Shown here piece by piece: positions 56,501 through 64,000 of a DNA stretch of 64,000 nt. This DNA is from Struthio camelus. Its lineage: Eukaryota > Chordata > Aves > Struthioniformes > Struthionidae. The notes beneath the pieces are model-generated. The model saw only the letters and a list, made by a program, of their open reading frames with translations. It made no database searches and was not told the DNA's origin. A program made the translations under genes and the position numbers. The stretch's first letter is position 1, and the number at the start of each line of letters is the position of its first letter. The stretch covers positions 37,069,088 through 37,133,087 of the forward strand of contig NC_090945.1 in assembly GCF_040807025.1 (NCBI RefSeq). Reading direction: 5' to 3'.

Positions 56501-58340
56501 CCATTCAAAGCACCTAATTAAATGCCTAAGCCAAAAAGCAGGTTTATTGGCTTCAGTGAAATAATTTACATGCTTAAAGTACTTAAATACAGACGTAACT
56601 CAATTAGATGGAGCAAGTCTTAGTCTTCACGGGATAATGAGAACTGATCACGTGCTTGCCCATTAGCCTGCTGCAACGCAAAGACAACAGGGTAGTGAAG
56701 ACCGCCACTGGCTGTAAGAGCTCGTCCACCCCGAGACTTCACGGGGAGCAAACCACCACTGATCTCTCAAATCTGCCACAAAATACATTTTGAGAAGTGA
56801 GTTTTGTGAGTAGATGAAGCATCTGCTACAGAAGCCTCTATCTGCCAACAGGAAAACAGTGCGGAAATATAACTTTTAGAACTGTTTTTACAAAGTGAGA
56901 GGGATACAGCTCATTTACTCCCAAAATTATGACAGACTCAGTTCACCAGCTATCCAGGTTGGTGACCTCCTTTCTCAAAAACCTTTGAAAAACTGGAAGG
57001 AGGCTTGAATGTGTGTATTTATTTACATTGCCAACTGATCCCATAAATAGATGTCAGGAAAGTAAAAGGGTTCTAAAGAGATGGTTGGTTGGTTGCATTT
57101 TTTTAAATTATAGTTTTAAGACACATGCAAAACTTGACCAGAAAACTCCTCAAACCCTTATTCCACCCCATGCTTAAGAACCACAACATTTCTGTTTTAT
57201 TCCAGGTCTAATTTATTTTTAAAACCAAAAGGAAAGTGCGATGGCAAAAAATGAATTGGAGGAGAAAGCCATAAAAAGTAATATTGTGACACAATCTAAT
57301 AAGCTTTCCAACAGCATATAATTATAATATAAATAACTGCATCATACCTTCTATCCCTCTGCTGCTCACTGTGGCTAGAGGTCCGAGAAGCTATTTAAAT
57401 CAAATAAACAAAAATTTTTAGAGGTTAAAATATACTGCCACAGCGATAAGATAAGCGTAAGAGTATATCCCTTACCAATCCACCATAAATGAAACCAAGA
57501 GTATACAGCATCAGACCATGAATTCCAGATTTTAAGAATGGCCATGTTCAAATAAAAATTATTTGCATTAAATATGAGGAGATGTTTTTAAAAGGTTGAG
57601 GGTGCAGTTTCATAACCAGTTTAAGTCATTCTATACATCTGAGTTACCACCAAAAGAGAAGGTCCCATCTCCTTCCTTCTTCCTCGCAATGTGTTCTGCC
57701 TTGTCTGTTGTGGTGATCCTATAGTTGGAACTTGGTTTTTTTTCATTAGTTAAAACAGTCTATCAATGAAATACAGAGAAGCACTAAACATGTTTGGCTT
57801 TGCTTTTGATAGCTCTTTTCTAAGATGTATTCTTGTATCTCTTTTTAGGGGGGGTGGGGAAGACTTTTCAAGAAAGAAAAGGCACAAAATTTAAAAAACT
57901 CCTTTTTCATTTTCCTTATGTTAAAAAAAAAAATTGTTATTTTCTCATCCTGTATCCTTAAGACAGAAATTTACCAAAACATAATCACTTGCAGATTAAG
58001 TCACCAACCTTTTCTTTTTTTCAAATCACTGTGTTTTAAGTTAAATAAAATAAATAAATCCTGACCTCTTCATTTTTCTATTTTTGCCATATTTATATTC
58101 AAATAATTTTTTTCAATGGCCACATTATTTTTTATATTTCGATTGAGAAAAAAGCAAGTTAGCTGAGGAACAAACTTTTGCGTAGCAAGTGCAATTTAGG
58201 AAGCAGTAGAGTCTTATTGTGCAAAAGCTGACAACTGTGCTGTTCCTGTGCCATCACAGAATCAAAGCTGAAACCAGCAAAGCATACTTGATTTAAGAAT
58301 CACATAGTGCTGTGTCAGACATACCTCTTCCACGGGGCAT
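22997..58340 (-). CDS. SH3D19: SH3 domain-containing protein 19, multi-exon
   Basis: Cytoplasmic adaptor (EVE1/EBP). Family knowledge: its SH3 domains bind proline-rich tails of ADAM metalloproteases and promote ectodomain shedding of EGFR ligands, and its proline-rich part binds endophilin-type SH3 proteins. Seventeen exons join in phase (2856 nt, 951 residues plus stop) if the damaged exon at 32410-32545 is skipped. Layout: residues 1-690 are low-complexity and proline-rich, with a PPSY motif near residue 71, several PxxP/PxPKPR motifs and an acidic DLISFDDDILP motif. SH3-2 lies at about 687-741, SH3-3 at 764-818, SH3-4 at 826-880 and SH3-5 at 896-949. Each carries the ALYDF-like, W and FPxxFV hallmarks. 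SH3-1 is partly lost. The start is MPRGRAS, with an in-frame TAG upstream in the same exon. The promoter and 5' non-coding exon lie upstream, beyond what I can place. Confidence 0.93.
23114..24478 (-). other. SH3D19: SH3D19 intron
   Basis: 1365 bp, GTAAGT...CTTGCAG on the minus strand. Nothing else recognised. Confidence 0.85.
24479..24576 (-). CDS. SH3D19: SH3D19 exon, linker and first half of SH3-5
   Basis: 98 nt between TTCTGCAG and GTAAGT. A basic linker (SRRGKKGKAK) is followed by ALYDFHGENEDELSFK, the typical SH3 opening with the ALYDF motif. Confidence 0.95.
24724..24768. repeat. G9-A17-(CA)n low-complexity tract
   Basis: Nine G, seventeen A and a short CA dinucleotide repeat in direct succession inside an SH3D19 intron. 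Confidence 0.9.
25510..25680 (-). CDS. SH3D19: SH3D19 exon encoding SH3-4
   Basis: 171 nt holding a whole SH3 domain: CEALHDFTAETKDDLSFKKG, then SEWYRG and GIFPAVFV. Acceptor TTCAG, donor GTACAG. Phase 1 at both ends. Confidence 0.95.
26211..26263 (-). other. SH3D19: Candidate 53-nt extra SH3D19 exon (linker SH3-3/SH3-4)
   Basis: Flanked on the minus strand by a CTACCTAG acceptor and a CAG|GTAATA donor. In the frame that joins the SH3-4 exon it reads SITEEQGGGFLFPSS. Mammalian SH3D19 has about 29 linker residues here with a similar acidic/Gly/Ser-rich make-up. Using the strong donor of the SH3-3 exon at 26555, however, it would shift the frame and meet a stop at once, so it can only be used with an extended upstream exon. 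Unproven. Confidence 0.3.
26555..26742 (-). CDS. SH3D19: SH3D19 exon encoding SH3-3
   Basis: 188 nt coding GPRCVARFEYIGDQKDELSF, then EEWAKGEL and GIFPLNFVEV. Acceptor TGTACAG. The donor chosen is CAG|GTATGA, which joins the SH3-4 exon in phase. The frame stays open about 80 bases past this donor and still resembles the mammalian linker (see findings), so a longer form of this exon is possible. Confidence 0.92.
26743..28495 (-). other. SH3D19: SH3D19 intron
   Basis: 1753 bp. A 98-codon minus-strand open frame at 26896-27192 has no recognisable domain and no clear splice context. No repeats recognised. Confidence 0.75.
28496..28554 (-). CDS. SH3D19: SH3D19 linker exon between SH3-2 and SH3-3
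   Basis: 59 nt, TATTAG acceptor and GTGAGT donor. Codes IDVPEESTRKKILCSSHCIR. The family pattern (IDIPEG...SSHCVKG) and exact phase fit on both sides confirm it despite its size. Confidence 0.9.
28555..30952 (-). other. SH3D19: SH3D19 intron
   Basis: 2398 bp. The part at about 30050-30610 is more G+C-rich than its surroundings, with overlapping short frames on both strands. I cannot assign it to a repeat or exon. Confidence 0.7.
30953..31083 (-). CDS. SH3D19: SH3D19 exon, second part of SH3-2
   Basis: 131 nt: EHADDLALHSGDTVSLLEK, then DAEWYRGK and GMFPATFVKVV. Acceptor TATTACAG, donor GTATGT. Confidence 0.94.
31402..31474 (-). CDS. SH3D19: SH3D19 exon, start of SH3-2
   Basis: 73 nt coding DSNNPPKVSDANAPHAVVLH and DFRA, the opening of SH3-2. 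It begins on a codon boundary, so it can join either the damaged exon upstream or, with that exon skipped, the exon at 32737-32805. Confidence 0.93.
31475..32409 (-). other. SH3D19: SH3D19 intron
   Basis: 935 bp. A 134-codon + strand frame (31598-32002) runs antisense here without recognisable motifs. Text near 31630-31690 resembles old amniote repeat debris, but I cannot name it. Confidence 0.6.
32410..32545 (-). pseudogene. SH3D19: Frameshifted SH3D19 exon (second half of SH3-1)
   Basis: On the minus strand, after ...CTTAAAG, it reads HGDSLLMEQSDSNYLECQNA and EETDEVPLS, then loses the frame. The family continuation (MKVLTSLAEHLKSGQK) resumes in another frame and ends at a good AAAAG|GTAAGC donor. 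The exon is 136 nt; 138 nt would keep the phase 0-0 reading, so two bases are missing around CTGTCTCATGAAG (about 32457-32463). Kept as is, the frame ends nine codons after the lesion. A (CA)14 run on the gene strand replaces most of the pyrimidine tract. Either a decayed, skipped exon or a sequence error. Confidence 0.8.
32563..32590. repeat. (GT)14 microsatellite next to the damaged SH3D19 exon
   Basis: Pure GT dinucleotide run (CA on the SH3D19 strand) ending 18 bp upstream of the predicted acceptor of the SH3-1 exon. Confidence 0.95.
32737..32805 (-). CDS. SH3D19: SH3D19 exon, start of SH3-1
   Basis: 69 nt, phase 0 at both ends: LAVPHAVAKENFLPRNHGEL and SCK. Acceptor TTCAAG, donor AAG|GTAAGG. 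It encodes the opening strands of the first SH3 domain. With the next exon broken, it can splice in frame to 31402-31474, leaving SH3-1 incomplete. Confidence 0.88.
32806..34282 (-). other. SH3D19: SH3D19 intron
   Basis: 1477 bp, containing the TA/CA repeat listed next. Nothing else recognised. Confidence 0.8.
34020..34074. repeat. Mixed TA/CA microsatellite
   Basis: Alternating (TA)n and (CA)n blocks in an SH3D19 intron. Confidence 0.9.
34283..34547 (-). CDS. SH3D19: SH3D19 proline-rich exon
   Basis: 265 nt coding PVDGKIIPARPPPPKGVPGR, PPPPKLSAVKT and, at the end, DPALPPRPKPGHPLYNKYM. It has several PxxP SH3-ligand motifs. Donor ATG|GTAAGC in phase 0. Confidence 0.94.
34548..36378 (-). other. 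SH3D19: SH3D19 intron
   Basis: 1831 bp, with a C/T homopolymer tract near 35371-35390. No other feature seen. Confidence 0.8.
36379..36437 (-). CDS. SH3D19: SH3D19 short exon
   Basis: 59 nt: ESDHLEQAGTPHLEPALPPR. Acceptor TTGTAG, donor GTGAGC. The split arginine codon AG|G is completed by the proline-rich exon. Confidence 0.9.
36438..38904 (-). other. SH3D19: SH3D19 intron
   Basis: 2467 bp, no exon or repeat recognised. Confidence 0.75.
38905..39017 (-). CDS. SH3D19: SH3D19 exon
   Basis: 113 nt: LNEIPHSPPPLPAEKPIGNT through GDQVKKV. Acceptor TTTTACAG, donor GTG|GTAAGT. SPPPLPAEKPIGNT is strongly conserved in the family. Confidence 0.93.
39018..42351 (-). other. SH3D19: SH3D19 intron
   Basis: 3334 bp. 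The segment 41970-42200 is somewhat GC-rich; no exon recognised. Confidence 0.75.
42352..42459 (-). CDS. SH3D19: SH3D19 exon
   Basis: 108 nt: DPFQFLSKSEPAKEQAVQPA and RKPTVIRIPAKPGK. Acceptor TTTAG, donor AAAT|GTAAGT. TVIRIPAKPGK is a conserved family block. Confidence 0.94.
44029..44373 (+). other. Open frame of 114 codons in a GC-richer patch, unassigned
   Basis: A + strand ATG frame antisense to SH3D19, in a patch clearly richer in G+C than the rest of the intron. The minus strand also has a 95-codon frame across it. The translation is serine/proline/leucine-rich with no signal peptide or domain I recognise. It is most likely composition-driven, but it could be a regulatory element or a lineage-specific exon. 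Confidence 0.2.
48550..48640 (-). mobile_element. CR1-type LINE 3'-end fragment
   Basis: 'ggtcccttgtccaacctcct' followed by 'gctcaaagctgttcaagtat' on the + strand is the typical reversed CR1 3' UTR (tccaacctcctgctcaaagc). Short and diverged. Confidence 0.65.
54128..55123 (-). CDS. SH3D19: SH3D19 large proline-rich exon
   Basis: 996 nt, 331 full codons, the largest exon. It begins GQSPLKPPRPSASLLNRSSS after a TTTTCTGTTAG acceptor and ends SSSSEAAA at a GTAAGA donor. It contains class-type SH3 ligands (RPVPKPRSK, PAPRPLVPKK, ELPKKPKPG), the family block SQNSIVSRIKAFE, and an acidic DLISFDDDILP near its end. The short human isoforms start inside this block (EQSQNSIVSRIK). Strong continuous coding, no stop. 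Confidence 0.96.
55124..55778 (-). other. SH3D19: SH3D19 intron
   Basis: 655 bp; an 85-codon + strand frame is antisense here without support. Confidence 0.8.
55779..55980 (-). CDS. SH3D19: SH3D19 exon with PPSY motif
   Basis: 202 nt starting LPPSYEQVIKEINQVQVNTT and running through ATQTDFPEE to SASYP. It holds a PPxY motif, the ligand of WW domains such as those of NEDD4-type E3 ligases. Acceptor TTTTGTAG, donor GTGAGC. Confidence 0.93.
56170..56317 (-). CDS. SH3D19: SH3D19 exon
   Basis: 148 nt: RPEITIVAAEPLRPSSWFPG through ELIPAE. Acceptor TCTCCAG, donor GAG|GTGAGC. Confidence 0.9.
56318..57347 (-). other. SH3D19: SH3D19 intron
   Basis: 1030 bp, nothing else recognised. Confidence 0.8.
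57348..57390 (-). CDS. SH3D19: SH3D19 short exon
   Basis: 43 nt coding SRTSSHSEQQRDRR with split codons at both ends. Acceptor AAATAG after a T-rich tract, donor AAG|GTATGA. Phase fits both neighbours. Confidence 0.85.
57391..58324 (-). other. SH3D19: SH3D19 intron
   Basis: 934 bp, AT-rich, with a G8 run near 57848-57860. No other feature. Confidence 0.8.
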
Positions 58341-58365
58341 TTTTGATGTGCACTATTCATGAGTG
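58325..58365 (-). CDS. SH3D19: SH3D19 first coding exon (start codon at 58338-58340)
   Basis: 41 nt after a strong CTTTTTTTCCTCTAG acceptor. The coding part is 16 nt: ATG CCC CGT GGA AGA G, joining to MPRGRASRTSS. In the same frame a TAG lies 15 nt upstream within the exon, so no earlier in-frame start is possible here. Another ATG at 58358-58360, in a poor context, is out of frame. Because an acceptor precedes it, a 5' non-coding exon must lie at higher coordinates. Confidence 0.75.
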
Positions 58366-61300
58366 CTAGAGGAAAAAAAGAAGGGGTTACAGAAGAGGAA
58401 GAGGAGGTGAAAAAGAAAAAGAACAAACCAAGGCTTCAGAGAGACAGAAACCATGATCAAATGGGTTAGTTGCACAAGGATAGCGCACATGCCAGTGTTT
58501 TAGGTGGACAACTATAATGCCTATTCACAATTCAGGGGCTTAAAAAATTAAAATTTTGAAGCAGATTTTATTTCTGGATTCATGCCGATTTTAACAATGG
58601 GAGTTTAGAAGTCTCTCCCCTGCAATAAATTATCAGTGAAAAATTCAGCTGAACATGGAGAAGTCCACTGCAGAGTTCAATAAAGCGCCCCTGTAGGAAT
58701 GGGGCGGGGGGGGAGTCAAATCTCTCTGAATGCTCTGTTTAGCTCTAATGGGTCTAAGCTTTTCCCTTTCCTAAAAAAAGGACAAAAAAAGGGGGGGGGG
58801 GGCATGTGACCCAGATCCCATGAGGCTGGGATCCCACCACTCGTACTCACACCTCTCAGAGAAGCGTGCTCAGGCTTGCTGATCCACCTAGGAGGCAGCA
58901 GGTATGCCGGAAAAGTCTCAAGAATTTCTGGCATAATCCCGTGTCTCCTAATCCAGCTCCATAAAAATCATTTGACTAAAAAAAAAAACAAAAACAAAAA
59001 CCACCTTGTACCTAAACGACACCTCAGCTTCACTTTCTTTTCCACGCACCTTAACACAGCATTGATATTACCCACTCATTGGGGGTGGGGAGGGAGAAAG
59101 CCAACCTCTTCAAGTTTATTTTTGCAAGAAGGATGGAAGACAGCGTTCACTTGATAAACGTATTCAATACAGCTGCTTGGGGTACATCCAAATTACAAAG
59201 ATAATGGCATTAGAAATTAAAACCAGTTAATGAGGGATGTACAACTGAACTGATAAACCTGCCAACTTCTTTCGTTCCATCTTCATTTCTAGATAAATTC
59301 TACATGCTATTTTGTCCTGTGGGACTTTGAAAGTACTTCTATATATTTAAATTACTAATTTAAAGTAATAATATTACTTCCTGCAACAAGGATATATGAG
59401 AGTATTTTAAGAAAAACAGCTTCTTTCAATGCTTTTTCAATACGAGACTAGACATCTCTACCATCAATCCTATACAATATGCAGAATATTAGACTGATAA
59501 GTTATTTTTCTCACTGCACATCTGCCTTGAAATAAAGATTAGTTATTACAGTACCTAAGAGAAAGCCTCTAGAGCAAGCAAATGGAAAGAATAAAGCATT
59601 ATTTCTGCTCCTTCCCTTACCTACAAAGTAATACACCAAAAGAGGTGACAGAAAGGATCCAGGTAAGAGGCCACAATTGCTGTTTTTGCAATACTGAACA
59701 TGTCATATATCTGCAAGAGATACCTTCTTCAGGGAAAGCTAAATTGATACGGTACCCCTCAAGCCAAAACAAACAAACAAACAAAACCAGCCAAGATCTG
59801 ACTGGACAATTTATGTAGAAGCGGTAGAAGTGCAGTTTCAAACAAACTGGAAATTTTCATAGAACTCTGGAAAGAGAAGAGCTGAAGCTTTTCTCCTGAA
59901 CTCTTTCTTGGCACAAGGGGGAGGTCTTGCTCCTTTTCTCTTAGTTCTGCTTCTAGGCACTGCAGGGAACTAGGAGGGTTGTCTGACATTATAGCTAGGC
60001 TGATTTAATTAATGCTTGGGTGTAGCTAAAAGAGATGGTGCCAACCAATCCCCCTTCCAATCACCGACTTTTGTTCCCTCTCCTGAACTAACATTAGCAC
60101 TCACCTGACCCCACAGTAAACGAGTTCAGAGTGCTAAACACATATAAAACTAACCACTTCCTGTGAGGTTAGTTTTTGACCATTTTATCTCCCTGAACCT
60201 GCTCCCCATACGTTCAGACCACCAGCAGCACAAGGGAGGGAACGTGCCACTCAACAGCCGTCTCCATTTCCTGCCTCTCGCTGCTGTTATTATTATTATA
60301 AAGTCTGCATAACTACACCCTAAGAGCAAGCCTGCCATTTCACACAAATTAGACAGCAATGATTAATGAAGACACTTGACTCCTTCCTCCGCCTTTCCCT
60401 GGGCTGCATGGTGCTGCCTCTGCACCACTCCCTGCATTATGCCAGCCCAAATGTTTGTGCAGATGGGGAGGGAATGAGGTCACGCAATTGATCTGGCTGG
60501 GGAAAAAGTGGGAGCCAAAAGAACCCAGGAAACCCCCAAGCAAAACAAAACTAAAATGAAAAACAAACCAAGCCCACAGCCAAAAACTGCTGCAAAAATG
60601 CCAAATGGGAAGCTACAGCCTCAGAGCATGTACTGTGGTCTCCAGGACAAGCTCTTACACATCCTTCAGCCATGTATTTGCTTAGGGCAGAACGAGAATG
60701 GAACAAACCTGCAGTTTCTTCCAAACTTTTACAGCAGCAGACTTGCTTCAGCAGCCTTGCTACTTAATGCCACCTAGCAGTGGATAACTGAGTGCAAACA
60801 CCACTCCACCTTGGCTCACCGCTGCAGCATTTGGCTTGCATGTTTTTCCTTCCTTTGGCACCAATGTGCGTGATGCTGTTTCTTAAGGCAACCGAAATAG
60901 TTCCACTGATTTCAGTGGGAGCTGGATTTAGTGGTGTGTGCTCGGCTGAGACCATCATTAAAAATGTAGAGGTACCTTTTGAAGAGTTTAGACTAGAAAA
61001 TGACTCCCAAGCACATCTCATTTCCACATGCTTGTTTTCTTGGGCTCATGTTTCTCCAGACTGTGTGTTTTGTTGAACTCTTACACCACACAGTTCTTAT
61101 ACACATAATGCATTTTCTGAAAATTTTCTCTGTGGTGCATACTGTATTAATAGTGTTCAGAAGCAGCCATCAGTGTGGAGGCCTCCTGTCAGTATGCAAT
61201 AGATACAGCTTTTACTGCAAACTATTAGAGCAATTACAGTGGTTTGGACAGAGAAGAAGAAAATGAGGGAAGGGGTTACCTTGTAATGTTACATTTTCAG

Positions 61301-64000
61301 TCTTACTTCATAACATAATATATTCTTTTTGTCTCAGGAAAAGGAATCCTGCTGAGCTGTCAAACAGTTAAAAGTAGATGACACCTTTCTAACCGCAGCT
61401 GTAGTCAGGGTGGAAGAAGAAAAAGAGTCCGTCTTCCTCTTTGGTCAGAAAAGCGGGAGAGACCTAAGAGTACTAAGTAATTTTAAGCCATGTCCACAGG
61501 TTGGAAAGTTGAAACCCTGCAGACACCTATCACGTGTCTTGAAAATCAGAGTTAAATAGCCCACAGCAGCTGTGATTAAGAAATAAAAACAGATTTCTAA
61601 CTCTATAAAGGAAACACATTTTTCCGGAAAATACCATACTTCAAAGTAATGGCAAGTGGAGTTAGGAATTTTTCTGGGTCCAATTTTAATTTAGATATCT
61701 CCATAGGTATCGCTACTGGTATACATAGAACTATGGTTTCATGTACTCTGTCTCAAAATACGCAGGGAGTTTTTCTCTAGCTTATCATCTGAATAATTCA
61801 CATAGTATTTATATTTCATCATAGTTATTCACATACTAATATTATTACCTATATGTTATAACATCTGTGAGCAAGGGCATCTTGACTAGATACTTCTTCT
61901 TTACCTGTGTGTGCCTCAAAACAAGGTATCACTTGTTACTATATTTTCAAAAATGTACGTATCAATTGTTTAATGGTCTTTTAGACGGTTTCACAGTTAG
62001 ACCAGAGACTAGGGCGTAGGGAGTCTAGAATCTGTTCCCAACTCCACTCTAAAAGGCCTTCTGTGATCTGGTGCTCTCTGTTTTCCAGTTTCCTACGTAT
62101 GGCAACAATAGCACAGATAAAGTACTGTATTTTAATTACAGCATCATGTAGACTTGCTCTGAATAAAGCTTTCATGATCCCCTTTGACTGCCTCCAACCC
62201 AATCCATGCTAATAAGCCCCAGGTCCAGGAGAAACAGATCAGCTGTGCATATACAACAAAATCCTCAGAGCTGTTTTATTAGCATGAAATGGAAAACACG
62301 GACAGAAATGAAATAAAAATGAAAAGGGGAAGAAAGGAATAGCATACTTTGGAAGATGCAGATGAAAAAATTCTCTGCCTGGAAACATCATGATCGGGGA
62401 GAGAGAAAGAGGAGACAAACAATGAAATCAGGGAAAAAGGGATTGGTCTTTCATTCAAGATTTAGAAACAATTTTTTATTTTCCAAAATGAGTCTGGTGT
62501 CTCATGTCCAATTCTGTCCCCAGTAGAGTCAATAAACAGTTGCGGCAGATTTCTACTGACATGGAACAAGCTTCTGTTTTACCAAGTGAACTAAAATTGG
62601 GTATGTGCCACCCAGGGTTAGAGATGTTCACTTCAGTACTAGTGCACAATTAAGAAAACGTTAGTAACTGGCGAGAGGGAACAGCCCATCAGCAAAGGAA
62701 AAAAAAAAAAAAGGAAGGAAAGCAAACAAAAAAGAGTTACAGTCCCCAAAAATCCTGTCAGCTACTGTCTTTTCACATATGAAGTTAACCAATTCATCTA
62801 AAAACGAAGATGGAACAATCTTACAATATTATGATTCTCAAGAAGTAGAGGAAAAAATAGACTTACATCTCTTGATTGCTGCTCTTATGGATGACAAGGG
62901 TCCTTGGCTTAATGAGGGAAAAAAAAATATTACAATGTGGTTAATGTCTCAAGGAGAAAACAGCTAAGTAACATCACGCAGAGATTCCCTACATACTGTA
63001 CAGTGCTTGCCAAGTTCATTTTTCCCCAAGGTTATCTTACAGAAATTTGTGCAAAACTCCTGGAGTATACAACCATACTCCGATCCTTCTAATGAAAACC
63101 AGGATACAGCTCTCCTATCTTTGCAAAGATAGAAAGCTAATTTTAATAGCCACTTGTCCTCTTGATTGTGTGTTGAAGTTCACGTTCTCAGATTACTTAG
63201 CACCTAATGACTCAACATTCTTATAAATTAACAAAATTTGCACAGTCCAGGAAAAACCTACACCTCCTTTGCTAAATATTGTTAACAATTATTTAACAAC
63301 TTATCTTCACTTTCAGCTGAGGTTGCATTTTCAGTAATGAGTTGGTGGGTGGGGTTAGACAGGAAGACAACACGACCAAAAATCTGTTGATACACAAGGA
63401 CTGAAAAATGTTTCCGTTTGCCAAATCATCTGTTTTCTTGGTAAGACTAAGGTTTTTGTAGCTTCTTTTCTGGAGGTCTTATTTAACACAGAAATAGTAG
63501 CCCTTACTATTTTCGCAGGTAAAAAACAAAAGTAACTTCAGATTATCATTGTTTAAAAGTGTGGGCAAGATATTAATAACCTGCCACATATACAAAGCTA
63601 CAGAGGAGTTCAAAGAACCAAAACAAAACTACTTCAGAAAAGGGCTTTTTTTTTTTTTTAAAGCACAACAGATAGCATACTTGTTGGTGAGAAGTCTTTG
63701 AAAGCGCTGAATAATCTTATGAATAACTAAAAATAAACAGACTATATCTGGTTCAAATTAAATACAGTATCTTCAATACAACAGAAAGATATACTAATCG
63801 AGCCTTTTCCAGGAACCCTCCACGGCAGCTTTCGCCAGTAGTAGTAACAGCAGGGCTATTATTAGAGAAGAGAGGGCATTTTTATTTAACACTAGTCTCC
63901 CTATGCCTGAAGCAGGCAGGCAGCATGCAAACTCTACCAGTTTATCTGTCAGCCCGGTTTGGCTCCACAAGCACTTGCACGGCAACGGCTGATGCCTGCA
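58366..64000 (-). other. SH3D19: SH3D19 5' intron or flanking DNA
   Basis: About 5.6 kb without a recognised exon, CpG island or promoter. It holds a G12 run at 58791-58802. The words 'ttccactgatttcagtggga' near 60900 recall the core of palindromic amniote repeats but are too short to call. The first exon and promoter of SH3D19 are probably beyond the right edge. Confidence 0.55.
58791..58802. repeat. G12 homopolymer
   Basis: Twelve G residues preceded by an A run. Confidence 0.9.

Noticed and set aside
60890-60945. Possible fragment of a palindromic amniote DNA repeat (ttccactgatttcagtggg)
   Set aside because: Only about 20 matching bases by memory; too short to name or bound.

Overview
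The window is vertebrate nuclear DNA, most likely avian. Evidence: spliced genes with GT-AG introns, AT-rich non-coding DNA, one short CpG island, remnants of CR1-type LINEs (the main avian/reptilian retrotransposon), no mammalian Alu or L1, and a small low-repeat gene layout. A non-avian reptile is not fully excluded.

Two protein genes are supported, and they point towards each other. RPS3A (ribosomal protein eS1) lies on the + strand at about 11.5-15.6 kb. It has six coding exons whose phases join into exactly 264 codons plus stop. Its CpG-island promoter has a TATA-like box, a 5' TOP start and two perfect TCTCGCGAGA elements. A box C/D snoRNA (SNORD73 type) sits in its last intron. SH3D19 (multi-SH3 adaptor, also called EVE1/EBP) lies on the - strand from about 58.4 kb down to about 19.7 kb. 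I could place 17 clean coding exons plus one damaged exon. The clean exons join in frame to 951 codons plus stop. This RPS3A-SH3D19 neighbourhood is also found on human chromosome 4q31.

Layout: 1-11.1 kb is intergenic, with CR1 pieces and a 71-bp AT palindrome. 11.1-15.6 kb is the RPS3A CpG island and gene. 15.6-19.7 kb is intergenic with nothing firm. 19.7-23.0 kb is the probable SH3D19 3' UTR. 23.0-58.4 kb holds the SH3D19 exons, with an 11.7-kb intron at 42.5-54.1 kb. 58.4-64 kb is SH3D19 5' intron or flank; its promoter is not in the window.

The most notable observation is in SH3D19. The exon encoding most of the first SH3 domain (32410-32545) is recognisable but carries a 2-nt net loss, which leads to a premature stop. 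A (GT)14 repeat (CA on the gene strand) sits where its polypyrimidine tract should be. The flanking exons are in phase 0, so skipping the exon keeps the frame and would give a four-SH3 protein. A second possible lesion is a 10-A run after the third SH3 domain. Either finding could be an assembly error. I saw no novel mobile system, CRISPR array or tRNA; most of the window is ordinary intron and intergenic DNA.
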